Positions 1 to 7,854 of a stretch of DNA of 12,979 bases are shown here, piece by piece. The notes under the pieces are model-generated. The model saw only the letters and a program-made list of their open reading frames with translations. It was not told the DNA's origin and did not search any database. The position numbers were made by a program, and so were the translations under genes. The stretch is from Pseudomonadales bacterium (lineage in GTDB: Bacteria > Pseudomonadota > Gammaproteobacteria > Pseudomonadales > Litorivicinaceae), in assembly GCA_012269655.1 (NCBI GenBank), contig JAAXJV010000131.1:1-12979 (forward strand), in the 5' to 3' direction. How positions within the stretch are numbered: position 1 is the stretch's first letter; each line of letters begins with the position of its first letter.

Positions 1-88
1 CCCCCAAACCGGTGCTGAAATCCAGATCGCTGCGTCAAACGTGCCTGGATTCAAAGCGGGTAAAGCGTTGAAAGACGCGGTAAACTAA
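1..88 (+). CDS. hupB: HU DNA-binding protein, beta-type, C-terminal end (partial)
   Basis: Only the last 28 codons are in the window (first full codon at position 2, TAA at 86-88). They read PQTGAEIQIAASNVPGFKAG and then end in KALKDAVN. This matches the C-terminus of bacterial HU proteins, where the PQTG turn closes the DNA-grasping beta arm and the K-ALKDAVN helix ends the protein. HU is a small dimeric nucleoid protein that bends and compacts DNA. Its position directly upstream of ppiD is the usual gammaproteobacterial arrangement (lon-hupB-ppiD), which supports hupB over hupA. The start and most of the gene lie to the left. Identity as an HU-family protein is secure; the alpha/beta assignment rests on context. 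Confidence 0.92.
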   Translation, partial: PQTGAEIQIAASNVPGFKAGKALKDAVN

Positions 89-101
89 GGTTACCGACCC
101 G

Positions 102-131
102 AAAAAAGGGCGCTGCGGCGTCCTTTTTTTT
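102..131 (+). terminator. Rho-independent terminator after hupB
   Basis: A 12-bp stem lies 13 bases after the hupB stop. The left arm (102-113, A6 then GGGCGC) pairs with the right arm (118-129, GCGTCC then T6), with one G-U wobble and a TGCG tetraloop. The right arm runs straight into a T tract (124-131). The A-tract/T-tract form makes it partly bidirectional in shape, but the only gene ending here is hupB. Some read-through into ppiD is likely, since the 23 bases between the terminator and the ppiD start leave no room for a full promoter. Confidence 0.9.
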
Positions 132-154
132 ATCTGAAGATTAAGAAGAAGACG

Positions 155-1927
155 ATGCTACAAAACATTCGTGATAACTCCACCGGAATCGTGGCCAAAA
201 TTATTGTCGGCCTGATTGCGTTGACCTTTGTCGTTACCGGCGTTCAATTTGTTTCCTTTGGGGGCTCTGAACCTGAAGTGGCCGTGGTGAATGATCAGCC
301 CATTACCGAGGTTGATTTCCGCCGCGAGCTGGATACGCAACGTCGCCAGTTGTTGACATTGGTTCAAGATCCCGCGCTTGTTGATGAGAACATCCTACGC
401 TCACAGGTATTGGACTCATTAATTCAGCAGACCGCAGTCTTGACCGAGGCCCAGAGTCGCGGGGTGACATTCGGTGCCGCTCAAATTGATGCGCTGCTAA
501 CCAGCGCACCTGAGTTTCAAGAGAATGGTCAGTTTTCACCCGCGTTGTTTGATCAGTTTGTTGCACGTCAGGGCTTTGGCCGGGTCGGTTTCCGGGAAGC
601 ATTACAAGAGCAGCTGGTAGTCAATCAGTGGACATCAGGATTGGCGGATAGTGCCTTTGCGACGCCTTCTCAGGTTGAGTTAGCCCTTAAGTTAGAAGGT
701 CAAACGCGTTCGGTCGCTCTGCAAGCCTTCACTTCATCTGAGCAAAGTTTGATCGCAACACCTTCGAATTCAGATTTAGAAACACTTTACCAAGCCGACA
801 CTACGCGTTGGATGCGTCCCCAAACGGTCACAGTCGACTACCTGTTATTAGACCGAGACCGGGGTCTAGATCTGGACGCGGTCGACGAGGCTGAGGTGCG
901 TGACGCTTACGAGCGTTATGTGACCAGCCTGAGTGCGTCGCAGGAAAACCGCGCCTCGCACATTTTGCTCATGGGCGAGGACAGCCTTGCGCAGGCCGAA
1001 GCCGCTTTGGCACGCATCAACGCTGGCGAAACCTTTGAGGCCGTTGCCGCTGAAGTGTCACAGGATCCTTTGAGTGCGGAGCAGGGCGGCGATTTGGGTT
1101 TTGCAGATCCGTCTACCTACGTACCTGAATTTGCGCAAGCACTGGAAGCACTGAGCGTCGGTGAAATGTCTGGGCCAGTCGAAACGCCCTTTGGTCATCA
1201 CATCATTAAACTAACCGAATCTCGAGCCCAAACGCCTGAGAGTTATGAGGCCCGAGCCACTGAGTTGCGCCGTCAGTTGGCCGAGCAGCAAGCCGGCATT
1301 CGCTACGACGCGGATGCTGAAGAGTTAGCCAATATTGCGTTCTCCGGCGATCTTGAGGAAGCGGCCGAGGTATTGGGCTTAGACATTCAAACATCGCAGC
1401 CCTTCACGCAAGAAGCCGGTAGCGGGATCGCCGAAAACCTAGGTATTCGAGTCGCCGCATTCGGCGATGAGGTGCAGGCTGGCGAGAATTCAACTCTGCT
1501 TGAAGTCGAAGCCGGCGTGATCGTGTTACGACTCAATTCAAGCGAGCCCGAGCGTCAACTGGCGCTTGACGAAGTGCGCGACGAGCTGGTGTCCGCTTGG
1601 GAAGCGCAGCAGCGTGCAGAACAAGCACAGCAGGCCGCACAGTCAGCGTTAGCGGATTTGGGCGAGCTTGAAGCTCAGTCCGTTTCCCGCGCTGAAAGCT
1701 CGATTCCTGCCGAGGTGGTCCAAGCGATCTTTGCAATGGCACCGGGCCAGCAACAGGCTATTGCTGCTTTAAATGGCGATGCCTATGCGGTTGAGCTTCG
1801 TGAGGTGTTACCAGGTGATGTAGAAGATACGGTTGGCATGGGCGCATTCTTGACCAGTCAAGCACGTCAGCAGTCCGGTCGTGCGTTAGGCGAATGGGCG
1901 CAGTCCAATGCGCAGGTCGAACGGTAA
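155..1927 (+). CDS. ppiD: Periplasmic chaperone PpiD (SurA-N / parvulin-like)
   Basis: The 590-aa product is close in length to E. coli PpiD (about 620 aa). It has a short cytoplasmic N-terminus, one membrane segment at about residues 12-34 (IVAKIIVGLIALTFVVTGV), and then a large periplasmic part. Residues about 36-180 resemble the SurA-type chaperone domain, including an APEFQENGQFS stretch typical of PpiD. Residues about 264-356 form the parvulin (PpiC) fold, seen in RASHILL, GGDLGF and the FGHHIIKL ending. The remainder is helical and Gln/Ala-rich. PpiD acts near the SecYEG exit on newly translocated envelope proteins; the E. coli parvulin domain is reported to lack isomerase activity, so isomerase function should not be assumed. 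The ATG at 155 follows a purine-rich AGAAGAAGA stretch, a weak ribosome site. The stop codon abuts the sohB start with no gap. Confidence 0.96.
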   Translation: MLQNIRDNSTGIVAKIIVGLIALTFVVTGVQFVSFGGSEPEVAVVNDQPITEVDFRRELDTQRRQLLTLVQDPALVDENILRSQVLDSLIQQTAVLTEAQSRGVTFGAAQIDALLTSAPEFQENGQFSPALFDQFVARQGFGRVGFREALQEQLVVNQWTSGLADSAFATPSQVELALKLEGQTRSVALQAFTSSEQSLIATPSNSDLETLYQADTTRWMRPQTVTVDYLLLDRDRGLDLDAVDEAEVRDAYERYVTSLSASQENRASHILLMGEDSLAQAEAALARINAGETFEAVAAEVSQDPLSAEQGGDLGFADPSTYVPEFAQALEALSVGEMSGPVETPFGHHIIKLTESRAQTPESYEARATELRRQLAEQQAGIRYDADAEELANIAFSGDLEEAAEVLGLDIQTSQPFTQEAGSGIAENLGIRVAAFGDEVQAGENSTLLEVEAGVIVLRLNSSEPERQLALDEVRDELVSAWEAQQRAEQAQQAAQSALADLGELEAQSVSRAESSIPAEVVQAIFAMAPGQQQAIAALNGDAYAVELREVLPGDVEDTVGMGAFLTSQARQQSGRALGEWAQSNAQVER

Positions 1928-2902
1928 ATGGAGTTTTTGGCCGAGCTACTCAGTTTTGTTTTAAAGGCGGTTGTGATTGCTGCGGTTGGACTGGTGTTGA
2001 TCGCAAGTGCAGCCCGGTCGCAGCAAGGCAAGGAAGGCGGTCTTCGGGTGATTGATTGGGGCGCGCGTTGGAAGACGTATCGTGCTCAGCTCCTGTCCGC
2101 TCGTCATGCTAAGCAAGCCAAAGAGACCAAAAAGCAGGCCAAAAAACTGGCGAAACAGCCGGTCCAGGGCACGCTGTGGGTGATCAATTTCAATGGTGAC
2201 ATGCGCGCCTCTGGGCTAAAAGGCCTGCGTGAAGCCATCAGTGCGGTATTGGTCAGCGCTGAAAAGGGCAAAGATGCGGTCTGTATCCGCTTAAAGAGCC
2301 CGGGTGGCGGGGTGACGGAGTACGGACTCGCGGCCAGTCAACTGATTCGTATTAAAGATGCCGGTTTGCACCTGACCGTCGCCGTCGAAGGTGTTGCCGC
2401 GAGCGGCGGTTACATGATGGCCGTCGTGGCGGACCGGATTATGGCAGCACCGTTTTCAGCGGTTGGTAGCATCGGCGTAGTCGCTCAGGTGCCGAATTTC
2501 CATCGAGCGCTTAAGAAAGCCGACGTGGATGTTGAGGTTGTGACGGCCGGCAAGCACAAGCGAACCTTGACCATGTTGGGCGAGAATACCGACGAGGGAC
2601 GTACGAAATTCAAAGAAGACCTGGAGCAAATCCACCGGCTGTTTAAGTCCTTTGTGGCGCAACATCGGCCTGCGTTGGACATTGAAAAAGTATCCGAGGG
2701 CGATGTCTGGTTTGGCCAGGATGCCCTAGAGGTCGGTTTGGTCGACGAGGTGGCTCAGGTCGATGACTGGCTAATGGCGCAATCTCAAGAGCATGCTGTG
2801 CTCGAGGTGCGCTACGAGCTGCCAAAACGTTTTGGGGATCGTTTAGGGCGCGGTGTGCGAGCATTCGCTCAACAATTGATGCCGAACGCATGGACAAAGT
2901 AA
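1928..2902 (+). CDS. sohB: Inner-membrane serine protease SohB (S49 family)
   Basis: The 324-aa protein aligns along most of its length with E. coli SohB as I recall it. The N-terminus holds a membrane segment (about residues 10-29), followed by a Lys/Ala-rich linker (about 57-80), a feature E. coli SohB shares. The S49 (SppA-type) protease domain spans about 82-280. The nucleophile is Ser159 in [11 protein letters not shown]. The partner lysine is Lys211 in [10 protein letters not shown], aligned with the lysine of TAGQYKRTLT in E. coli. The oxyanion-region motif SPGGGV is at 124-129 and GSIGVVAQ at 180-187. The enzyme presumably cleaves residual peptides or misfolded proteins at the inner membrane. 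The ATG immediately follows the ppiD stop, so translation is probably coupled. Its 3' end overlaps rnhA by 13 bp. Confidence 0.95.
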   Translation: MEFLAELLSFVLKAVVIAAVGLVLIASAARSQQGKEGGLRVIDWGARWKTYRAQLLSARHAKQAKETKKQAKKLAKQPVQGTLWVINFNGDMRASGLKGLREAISAVLVSAEKGKDAVCIRLKSPGGGVTEYGLAASQLIRIKDAGLHLTVAVEGVAASGGYMMAVVADRIMAAPFSAVGSIGVVAQVPNFHRALKKADVDVEVVTAGKHKRTLTMLGENTDEGRTKFKEDLEQIHRLFKSFVAQHRPALDIEKVSEGDVWFGQDALEVGLVDEVAQVDDWLMAQSQEHAVLEVRYELPKRFGDRLGRGVRAFAQQLMPNAWTK

Positions 2903-3336
2903 CGATCTACACCGATGGGGCCTGCAAAGGCAATCCCGGTCCCGGTGGGTGGGGTGCGCTATTAATTGCGGGCGAACATCAAAAAGAGTTGTTTGGCGGT
3001 GAAGACAACACCACCAATAATCGCATGGAGTTGATGGCAGCGATCAGCGCGCTTGAAGCATTAAAGCGCCCTTGCCAAGTTCATTTGATTACAGACTCGG
3101 TCTATATGAAGGACGGCATCACGAAATGGATTGCGGGTTGGAAGAAACGGAATTGGAAAACCAGTGCGGGTAAGCCGGTAAAGAATCAGGATTTGTGGGA
3201 ACGCTTAGATCGTTCGGTGGCAGGCCACGATATTCACTGGGGCTGGGTCAAAGGCCACGCAGGTGATCCCGGTAACGAAAAGGCCGATGAGTTAGCCAAC
3301 AAAGGGGCATTGCTGTGCTTAGACAAGTCGTCTTAG
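2890..3336 (+). CDS. rnhA: Ribonuclease HI
   Basis: The 148-aa product has full RNase HI length (155 aa in E. coli) and all catalytic residues. Asp9 ([17 protein letters not shown]), Glu47 (NNRMELMA), Asp69 (LITDSVY) and Asp133 (EKADELAN) make the two-metal site, and His123 is in WVKGHAG. The basic-protrusion region GWKKRNWK (about residues 83-90), used to grip RNA/DNA hybrids, is present. The enzyme removes RNA from RNA:DNA hybrids such as R-loops and primers in the cytoplasm. The ATG at 2890 lies inside the sohB coding end (13-bp overlap) without a clear Shine-Dalgarno, which suggests coupling to sohB translation. The last 22 bp overlap dnaQ. In E. coli rnhA and dnaQ are divergent; here they are co-directional. 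Confidence 0.98.
   Translation: MDKVTIYTDGACKGNPGPGGWGALLIAGEHQKELFGGEDNTTNNRMELMAAISALEALKRPCQVHLITDSVYMKDGITKWIAGWKKRNWKTSAGKPVKNQDLWERLDRSVAGHDIHWGWVKGHAGDPGNEKADELANKGALLCLDKSS
3301..3307 (+). promoter_or_regulatory. Ribosome binding site for dnaQ GTG start
   Basis: AAAGGGG sits within the rnhA coding end, 7 bases before the GTG at 3315. It is the best Shine-Dalgarno-like stretch nearby. The first DnaQ motif begins only four codons after that GTG, so the start cannot lie much farther downstream. Confidence 0.6.
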
Positions 3337-4040
3337 ATACCGAAACCACCGGTATCGAACCCGAATTAGGTCACCGCATTATTGAAATTGGCTGTGTTGA
3401 GCTTGTGAATCGCCGTTTGACCGGCCGTGTCTATCATGAGTATTTACAACCGGATCGGGAAATTGATCAGGGCGCCTTTGAAGTGCATGGCATCAGCAAT
3501 GAATTTCTTGCTGACAAGCCTCGCTTTAATGATGTCGCGGATGGGTTTTTAGAGTTTATCGACGGCGCTGAGCTCGTGATTCATAACGCGGCCTTTGACG
3601 TTGGATTCTTGGATGCAGAATTAGCTCGCATTCCGGGCAAGCCTAAAATTAAAGACGTCTGTCATGGCGGCGAAGCGACCGACTCGTTATTGCTGGCTCG
3701 CAAGAAACGCCCTGGGCAACGCAATAGTTTGGATGCCCTATGCAAAGTCTACGGCATTGATAACTCGAATCGAGAACTGCACGGGGCGTTGCTGGACGCC
3801 CGATTGCTAGCAGAAGTTTATCTGGCGATGACCCGTGAGCAGAGCACCTTATTGGCCGCCAGCTCAGGTCAGCAATCAGCGGTCATGACGGCCGAGGCGA
3901 TTCGCCGCATCGAGGGGCGCAAGCGCGGCGCAAACTATCCCGTGGATCAGGAAGAACAAGCGGCCTTTCAATCACTCATAGATGCAATGAGAAAGCAAAA
4001 TGAGCAATTGGGATGGGACGATGTCGACCTATCGCGGTGA
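3315..4040 (+). CDS. dnaQ: DNA polymerase III epsilon subunit (3'-5' proofreading exonuclease)
   Basis: The 241-aa protein is a DEDDh exonuclease with all three Exo motifs. Exo I contains Asp8 and Glu10 (VVLDTETTG), Exo II contains Asp95 ([12 protein letters not shown]), and Exo III contains His156 and Asp161 ([20 protein letters not shown]). The C-terminal 65 or so residues would carry the segment that tethers epsilon to the alpha polymerase subunit. Length matches the family (243 aa in E. coli). Epsilon proofreads the replicative polymerase, so its dose affects mutation rate. The start is GTG, 22 bp inside rnhA, preceded by AAAGGGG. Just before the TDSLLLARK block there is a CHGGEA stretch (116-121) that differs from the E. 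coli sequence I recall. The 3' end overlaps nudC. Confidence 0.97.
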   Translation: MLRQVVLDTETTGIEPELGHRIIEIGCVELVNRRLTGRVYHEYLQPDREIDQGAFEVHGISNEFLADKPRFNDVADGFLEFIDGAELVIHNAAFDVGFLDAELARIPGKPKIKDVCHGGEATDSLLLARKKRPGQRNSLDALCKVYGIDNSNRELHGALLDARLLAEVYLAMTREQSTLLAASSGQQSAVMTAEAIRRIEGRKRGANYPVDQEEQAAFQSLIDAMRKQNEQLGWDDVDLSR

Positions 4041-4842
4041 TGCCGATTTAAACTGGCACCCGCAGACTGCGTTCGGAGGCGCCAAAGCCTACCTATTATT
4101 TTCGTCCTCACGTCAGGTATTGGTTGGGCCTAAGGGGCCTGTTTTGACCGATTGGGATTGCGAGATATCACAGGGTGCAAAGACTCTGGTTGGCCATGTG
4201 GGCGAGCGCGACATCTATGTGGGGCAATGGGTAAAAGACGTGCCGACGGGTTATGCGTGGTGTGATTTAAGAGCCACGATTCGATCCAGTGCTGACGATC
4301 ATGAATTTATTGCGTTGAGTGCCGGTATTCAACGACTCGAATTTCTGCTCGATCATCGGTTTTGTGGCCGATGTGGACATGCCACAGAACTTAATTCTGG
4401 TGATTCGGGCATTCGCTGCGGGGACACAGCGTGCGGGGCGATACATTATCCGCGAATCGCGCCCAGTGTGATTGTGTTGGTCACTCGGGACGATCAGTGT
4501 CTATTGGCCCGTTCGCCCCGATTTGAACCCGGGATGTATTCAACACTGGCTGGGTTCATCGAGGCCGGGGAGTCGGCAGAGCATGCCATTCGCAGGGAAA
4601 TTCGCGAGGAAGTCGGTATCGAGGTTAAGAACCCGACTTATTTTGGGACTCAGAGCTGGCCCTTTAAGCACTCCCTGATGATGGGATACTTCGCAGAATA
4701 TGCCGGTGGCAACATTGAGGTCGATGGAATCGAAATTGTGGATGCCAACTGGTATCGTCGCGACGCGCTGCCTCAATTGCCATTGAGCGCCAGTATTTCT
4801 CGCGCCCTGATCGAGACCTGGCTAGCGTCCGGGAATCACTAG
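4000..4842 (+). CDS. nudC: NADH pyrophosphatase / Nudix hydrolase NudC
   Basis: The product is 280 aa from this ATG, or 273 aa from an in-frame ATG at 4021; neither has a strong ribosome site. Domains in order: an N-terminal NudC domain (about 15-115), a zinc ribbon with Cys122, Cys125, Cys140 and Cys145 (FCGRCG and CGDTAC), and a Nudix domain. The complete Nudix box is at 185-207 (GFIEAGE, then RREIREEVGI). The family's specificity motif follows at 217-225 but reads TQSWPFKHS instead of the usual SQPWPFPxS. NudC enzymes hydrolyse NAD(H) to NMN(H) and AMP and remove NAD caps from RNA. The gene overlaps dnaQ by 41 bp (20 bp with the second start) and closes the + strand operon. Its end overlaps mltD tail to tail by 21 bp. 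Confidence 0.93.
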   Translation: MSNWDGTMSTYRGDADLNWHPQTAFGGAKAYLLFSSSRQVLVGPKGPVLTDWDCEISQGAKTLVGHVGERDIYVGQWVKDVPTGYAWCDLRATIRSSADDHEFIALSAGIQRLEFLLDHRFCGRCGHATELNSGDSGIRCGDTACGAIHYPRIAPSVIVLVTRDDQCLLARSPRFEPGMYSTLAGFIEAGESAEHAIRREIREEVGIEVKNPTYFGTQSWPFKHSLMMGYFAEYAGGNIEVDGIEIVDANWYRRDALPQLPLSASISRALIETWLASGNH

Positions 4843-6219
4843 CTGTTCACCAATCTGCAGATAACGACCCAGATCGTTAGCCTCGCGCAAACTGCGAACG
4901 CTCACACCGTAACGTTGGGCGATCACTGATAACGATTCACCCGCTCGAACACTATGCAGGTTCCCGCCTTCGGGGATGTCCTGAGCGTTGCCTGAGGTTA
5001 CAGCGAGCACTTGGTTGATGCGGATCAGGTTAGACTTCAATTTGTTGAGCTCTTTGAGCTCGGCAACGGTCATGTCAAAGCGCAGTGCGATGCCGCCCAA
5101 GGTATCCCCGGATTTGACGGTGTACTCGCGCATCTGTGCCCATTCACTACGGGGTAGATCCGCGAGCTCGGCCAATATTCGTTCGCTGGTACCGACGGGG
5201 ACAGCGACAACGGATCCATCAACGGGCGTGTGGAAACGACGCAGGCAGGGGTTAAGGGTTCTTAAATCATCAACAGATGTATCACTCCAATCTGCTAGGA
5301 GTTGCAGGTCAACGGCCGCCTCTAAGCTGAGTTGATCAAATACGGGAACCATGGGCACGGCAGGTAACGTGATATCAAAGCGTTCGGGGTCTCGAACGAT
5401 CTCGGACAAGGCCAGCAAGCGCGGCACGTATTGGCGGGTTTCTCTGGGCAGTCGCAGCGACCAAAAGTCGGTCGGTTTACCCGCTTTTTTGTTGGCTTTG
5501 ATCGCGTTGGCAACGCGGCCGGGCCCCGAGTTGTACGCTGCGATGGCCAAAAACCAGTCGCCGTTAAACTCGCCTGCGAGGTATTCAAGATAATTCAGCG
5601 CCGCGTCAGTCGATGCCAGCACGTCCAGGCGTTGATCGCATGTGCGGGTGCGCGACAGGCCCAGAAACTGAGCGGTTCCTGGCATGATCTGCCAGGGGCC
5701 AGCGGCGCCACGATGTGAGCGTGCTGTTAATCGAAACCCGGATTCAACATAGGGCAATAAAGTCAATTCGGCCGGGATACCACGGCGGTCGATTTCACTG
5801 GCAATGTGATTCAGCCACAGCTGGCCGCGAGACAGGAAATCCGACAGCAGCGCCGGATTGTTTTTTTGTAAAGAGCGCCATTGCTTATCGACAGCATAGC
5901 CCTCGGGTAAGCGCGCGAGTTCGAAGTCGTTTCGTAAGCGATCCCAAAAATCTTTGGGTGGCTCGGGCAAGGGAGAGGTCTCAAGCGCTGGTAGGTCGAC
6001 CTTGATCTCAAGCGGTGTTAGGGCTTGAACGATATTTTCGAGATCTGCCGGTGTTTGCTCGGCTTCTAGGGGATCAACAATCAGCGTATCTAAATCGCTC
6101 AATAGATCGGACAGAGGTGCCTCGTCGGGTTCGGGCGTAATCGGTGCGGTTGTGATTTGTTCGGCTACGGGCGCACAACCAATCAGCCCTAACAGGGCTA
6201 ACAATAAGAATGATTTCAT
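4822..6219 (-). CDS. mltD: Membrane-bound lytic murein transglycosylase D (lipoprotein)
   Basis: The 465-aa product starts with a lipoprotein signal peptide; the lipobox LIGC puts the lipidated cysteine at residue 15. An acidic, Pro-rich linker follows (about 16-90). The SLT catalytic domain is at about 135-275: catalytic Glu159 in LPYVESGF, then GPWQIMP (174-180), AAYNSGPGR (227-235) and an ETRQYVPRLLAL end. Two LysM peptidoglycan-binding repeats close the protein (about 365-407 and 421-463; YTVKSGDTLGGIA and HSVRAGESLSVIA). The enzyme cleaves the MurNAc-GlcNAc bond of peptidoglycan and forms 1,6-anhydro ends, probably anchored on the periplasmic face of the outer membrane. The start ATG overlaps the gloB stop as ATGA, so the two are co-translated. 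No terminator is visible after it. Confidence 0.96.
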   Translation of the reverse strand: MKSFLLLALLGLIGCAPVAEQITTAPITPEPDEAPLSDLLSDLDTLIVDPLEAEQTPADLENIVQALTPLEIKVDLPALETSPLPEPPKDFWDRLRNDFELARLPEGYAVDKQWRSLQKNNPALLSDFLSRGQLWLNHIASEIDRRGIPAELTLLPYVESGFRLTARSHRGAAGPWQIMPGTAQFLGLSRTRTCDQRLDVLASTDAALNYLEYLAGEFNGDWFLAIAAYNSGPGRVANAIKANKKAGKPTDFWSLRLPRETRQYVPRLLALSEIVRDPERFDITLPAVPMVPVFDQLSLEAAVDLQLLADWSDTSVDDLRTLNPCLRRFHTPVDGSVVAVPVGTSERILAELADLPRSEWAQMREYTVKSGDTLGGIALRFDMTVAELKELNKLKSNLIRINQVLAVTSGNAQDIPEGGNLHSVRAGESLSVIAQRYGVSVRSLREANDLGRYLQIGEQLVIPGR

Positions 6220-6974
6220 GCGTTGTCTTTGGCTTGTCGTACTCGTGCAAAGCGCTCTGGCATGGAGACGGTCTCGTCGGCCTCAATCTGATTCATAAGG
6301 CTTGGGTCGTTGAGGCGAAAAAAGGGATTGCAGTGCAATTCCCTCTCCAGCGAGTCAGGTACGGTCGGGACGTTGTTTTCTCGTAGAGATATAACGTCCT
6401 TGAGCCGTTCTGAAGCGGCCTGGTTGTCCGGTAGCATCCGGCAGGCAAATTCCATGTTGGCTTGCGTGTATTCGTGTGCGCAATAGAGCATGGTTTCGGG
6501 AGGTAGCTGAGCAATCCGGTCCAGGCTCGATTGAAATTGCTCGGGGGTCCCTTCGAACATGCGCCCGCAACCGCCCAAGAATACGGTATCGCCACAAAAA
6601 AGAATTGGGCTGGGATCGGCACTGAAAAACGCCACGTGATCCAGTGTGTGTCCGGGTACCTCCATGACTCGGAATCGACGGCTGAGTAGATCGATTGTGT
6701 CACCGTCGCTGACCGGCGCACTGACGCCTTTCAAAGCCTGTTTGCTGCCAATCACCTCGACCATGGGGTTCTTGTCTACTAAGGCCTCAACGCCACCGGT
6801 GTGATCGTTGTGATGATGCGTTAGTAGAATCCCATTGAGCACTAGATTTTTTTGCGTTAACCACGTTTGGACCACCTCGGCATCACCTGGATCCACGACC
6901 CAAGCGGACTGACCTTCGTACAGTCCCCACAGGTAGTTGTCATTGAATGCCGGTAGGCGGTCGATTTGGATCAC
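6216..6974 (-). CDS. gloB: Hydroxyacylglutathione hydrolase (glyoxalase II)
   Basis: The 252-aa metallo-beta-lactamase-fold enzyme has all expected metal ligands: His53, His55, Asp57 and His58 in THHHNDHTGG, His109 in VPGHTLDH, Asp129 in LFCGDTVF, and His167 in YCAHEYT. The C-terminal helical glutathione-binding domain (about 170-250), with LREN and CNPFFR, confirms glyoxalase II rather than a generic MBL hydrolase. It converts S-lactoylglutathione to lactate and glutathione, the last step of methylglyoxal detoxification in the cytoplasm. The start is GTG at 6974, only 2 bp after the fabI stop, with GAGG (6982-6985) 7 bases ahead of it. It is therefore the middle gene of a fabI-gloB-mltD operon. 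Confidence 0.97.
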   Translation of the reverse strand: MIQIDRLPAFNDNYLWGLYEGQSAWVVDPGDAEVVQTWLTQKNLVLNGILLTHHHNDHTGGVEALVDKNPMVEVIGSKQALKGVSAPVSDGDTIDLLSRRFRVMEVPGHTLDHVAFFSADPSPILFCGDTVFLGGCGRMFEGTPEQFQSSLDRIAQLPPETMLYCAHEYTQANMEFACRMLPDNQAASERLKDVISLRENNVPTVPDSLERELHCNPFFRLNDPSLMNQIEADETVSMPERFARVRQAKDNA

Positions 6975-6976
6975 GC

Positions 6977-7771
6977 TTAGCCCTCGTCGGTTCCCATGGC
7001 GGTAATGCTAAAGCCATTGTCGACATAAACCACTTGTCCGGTGATACCACTGGCGTAATCACTGCACAGAAAAGCAGCCGTGTTACCGACTTCCTCGATG
7101 GTGACATTGCGCTTCATCGGCGAGCGCGCTTCGTTGTAAGCCAACATGCTACGGAATTTACCGATGCCAGAAGCGGCCAGGGTACGGATTGGGCCAGCAG
7201 AGATCGCGTTTACACGAGTTCCCTCAGGACCCATGCTCGCGGCCATGTAACGAACGTTGGCTTCTAAGCTTGCTTTGGCCAGTCCCATGACATTGTAGTT
7301 AGGCAAAGTGCGTTCAGCCCCCAGGTAGGACAAGGTCAGCAGGGCGCCGTTGCGGCCGTCTAGCATTGCCTTACCCGCCTTGGCCAAGGCAACGAAGCTG
7401 AACGAGCTGATATCATGAGCAATACGGAACCCTTCACGAGTGGTGACGTCCACGTAGCTGCCATCCAACTCCCAGGCAGGGGCGAAACCAACGGCGTGAA
7501 TAATGCCGTCAAGGCCATCCCATTGTTTGCCCAGTTCAGCAAAGACGTTTTCAATTTCTTCGTCACTGGCCACATCGCAAGGGAAGCAAAGGCTGTCATT
7601 CGAGCCCCAGCCGGCTGCAAATTTGGTGACGCGGTCTTTGAGCTTTTCATTTTGGTAGGTGAACGCAAGTTCAGCGCCTTCGCGGTGCATGGCTTCGGCG
7701 ATACCTGATGCAATAGAGAGTTTCGACGCAACGCCGACGATTAAGAAGCGCTTTCCGGCTAACAGTCCCAT
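6977..7771 (-). CDS. fabI: Enoyl-[acyl-carrier-protein] reductase (NADH)
   Basis: The 264-aa SDR-family protein is the size of E. coli FabI (262 aa). The cofactor motif [13 protein letters not shown] is at residues 13-25. The catalytic tyrosines are Tyr149 (LSYLGAERT) and Tyr159 ([11 protein letters not shown]), with Lys166. The C-terminus ([19 protein letters not shown]) is typical. It catalyses the last reduction of each fatty-acid elongation cycle. Gly95 in HAVGFAP corresponds to the E. coli Gly93 whose change gives triclosan resistance, so the wild-type residue is kept there. I chose the ATG at 7771 because TAAGGA (7777-7782) lies 5 bases upstream and the protein then begins [13 protein letters not shown], as in homologues. 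An in-frame start at 7795 would add eight residues (MFSTLRNV) that include this ribosome site and is unlikely. Confidence 0.97.
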   Translation of the reverse strand: MGLLAGKRFLIVGVASKLSIASGIAEAMHREGAELAFTYQNEKLKDRVTKFAAGWGSNDSLCFPCDVASDEEIENVFAELGKQWDGLDGIIHAVGFAPAWELDGSYVDVTTREGFRIAHDISSFSFVALAKAGKAMLDGRNGALLTLSYLGAERTLPNYNVMGLAKASLEANVRYMAASMGPEGTRVNAISAGPIRTLAASGIGKFRSMLAYNEARSPMKRNVTIEEVGNTAAFLCSDYASGITGQVVYVDNGFSITAMGTDEG

Positions 7772-7776
7772 GACAT

Positions 7777-7782
7777 TCCTTA
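7777..7782 (-). promoter_or_regulatory. Ribosome binding site for fabI
   Basis: TAAGGA on the minus strand ends 5 bases before the ATG at 7771. This decides the start against the longer reading from 7795. Confidence 0.8.
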
Positions 7783-7804
7783 GAGTAGAGAACAATCCAG
7801 CGCG

Positions 7805-7822
7805 CAGTTTACCAAAAAACTG
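7805..7822. promoter_or_regulatory. Dyad CAGTTT-N6-AAACTG in the fabI/methyltransferase intergenic region
   Basis: Perfect 6-bp inverted arms (7805-7810 and 7817-7822) flank the spacer ACCAAA. On the minus strand the dyad overlaps a possible extended -10 for fabI (TGGTAAACT, about 7808-7816), so a bound regulator could block or tune fabI. No convincing -35 is visible at 17-18 bases. I do not recognise the site as a known FabR or FadR operator. The arms are short, so chance is a real alternative. Confidence 0.35.
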
Positions 7823-7839
7823 TTCCCTCAGCAGGCTTT

Positions 7840-7848
7840 TGCTATCCT
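7840..7848 (+). promoter_or_regulatory. Possible extended -10 promoter for the yafS-like gene
   Basis: TGCTATCCT matches the extended -10 pattern TGnTATnnT. No good -35 lies 16-18 bases upstream (CTGTTC at 7820-7825 is poor). A start of transcription about 7 bases downstream would fall on or next to the ATG at 7855. The call comes from a motif match only. Confidence 0.35.
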
Positions 7849-7854
7849 CAGGTT

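Noticed and set aside
303..602. 99-codon minus-strand open frame inside ppiD
   Set aside because: Fully antisense to a well-supported gene; the product shows no recognisable motif and there is no ribosome site or promoter.
5351..6005. Several plus-strand open frames of 80-96 codons within mltD
   Set aside because: They are antisense shadows of the lytic transglycosylase domain, with no start signals or protein features.
6293..6721. 142-codon minus-strand open frame inside gloB
   Set aside because: It is a shifted frame of gloB, whose own frame carries all metal-binding motifs; the alternative product resembles nothing.
7772..7795. Eight-residue N-terminal extension of FabI
   Set aside because: It contains the TAAGGA ribosome site of the ATG at 7771, and homologues begin at [12 protein letters not shown] sequence.
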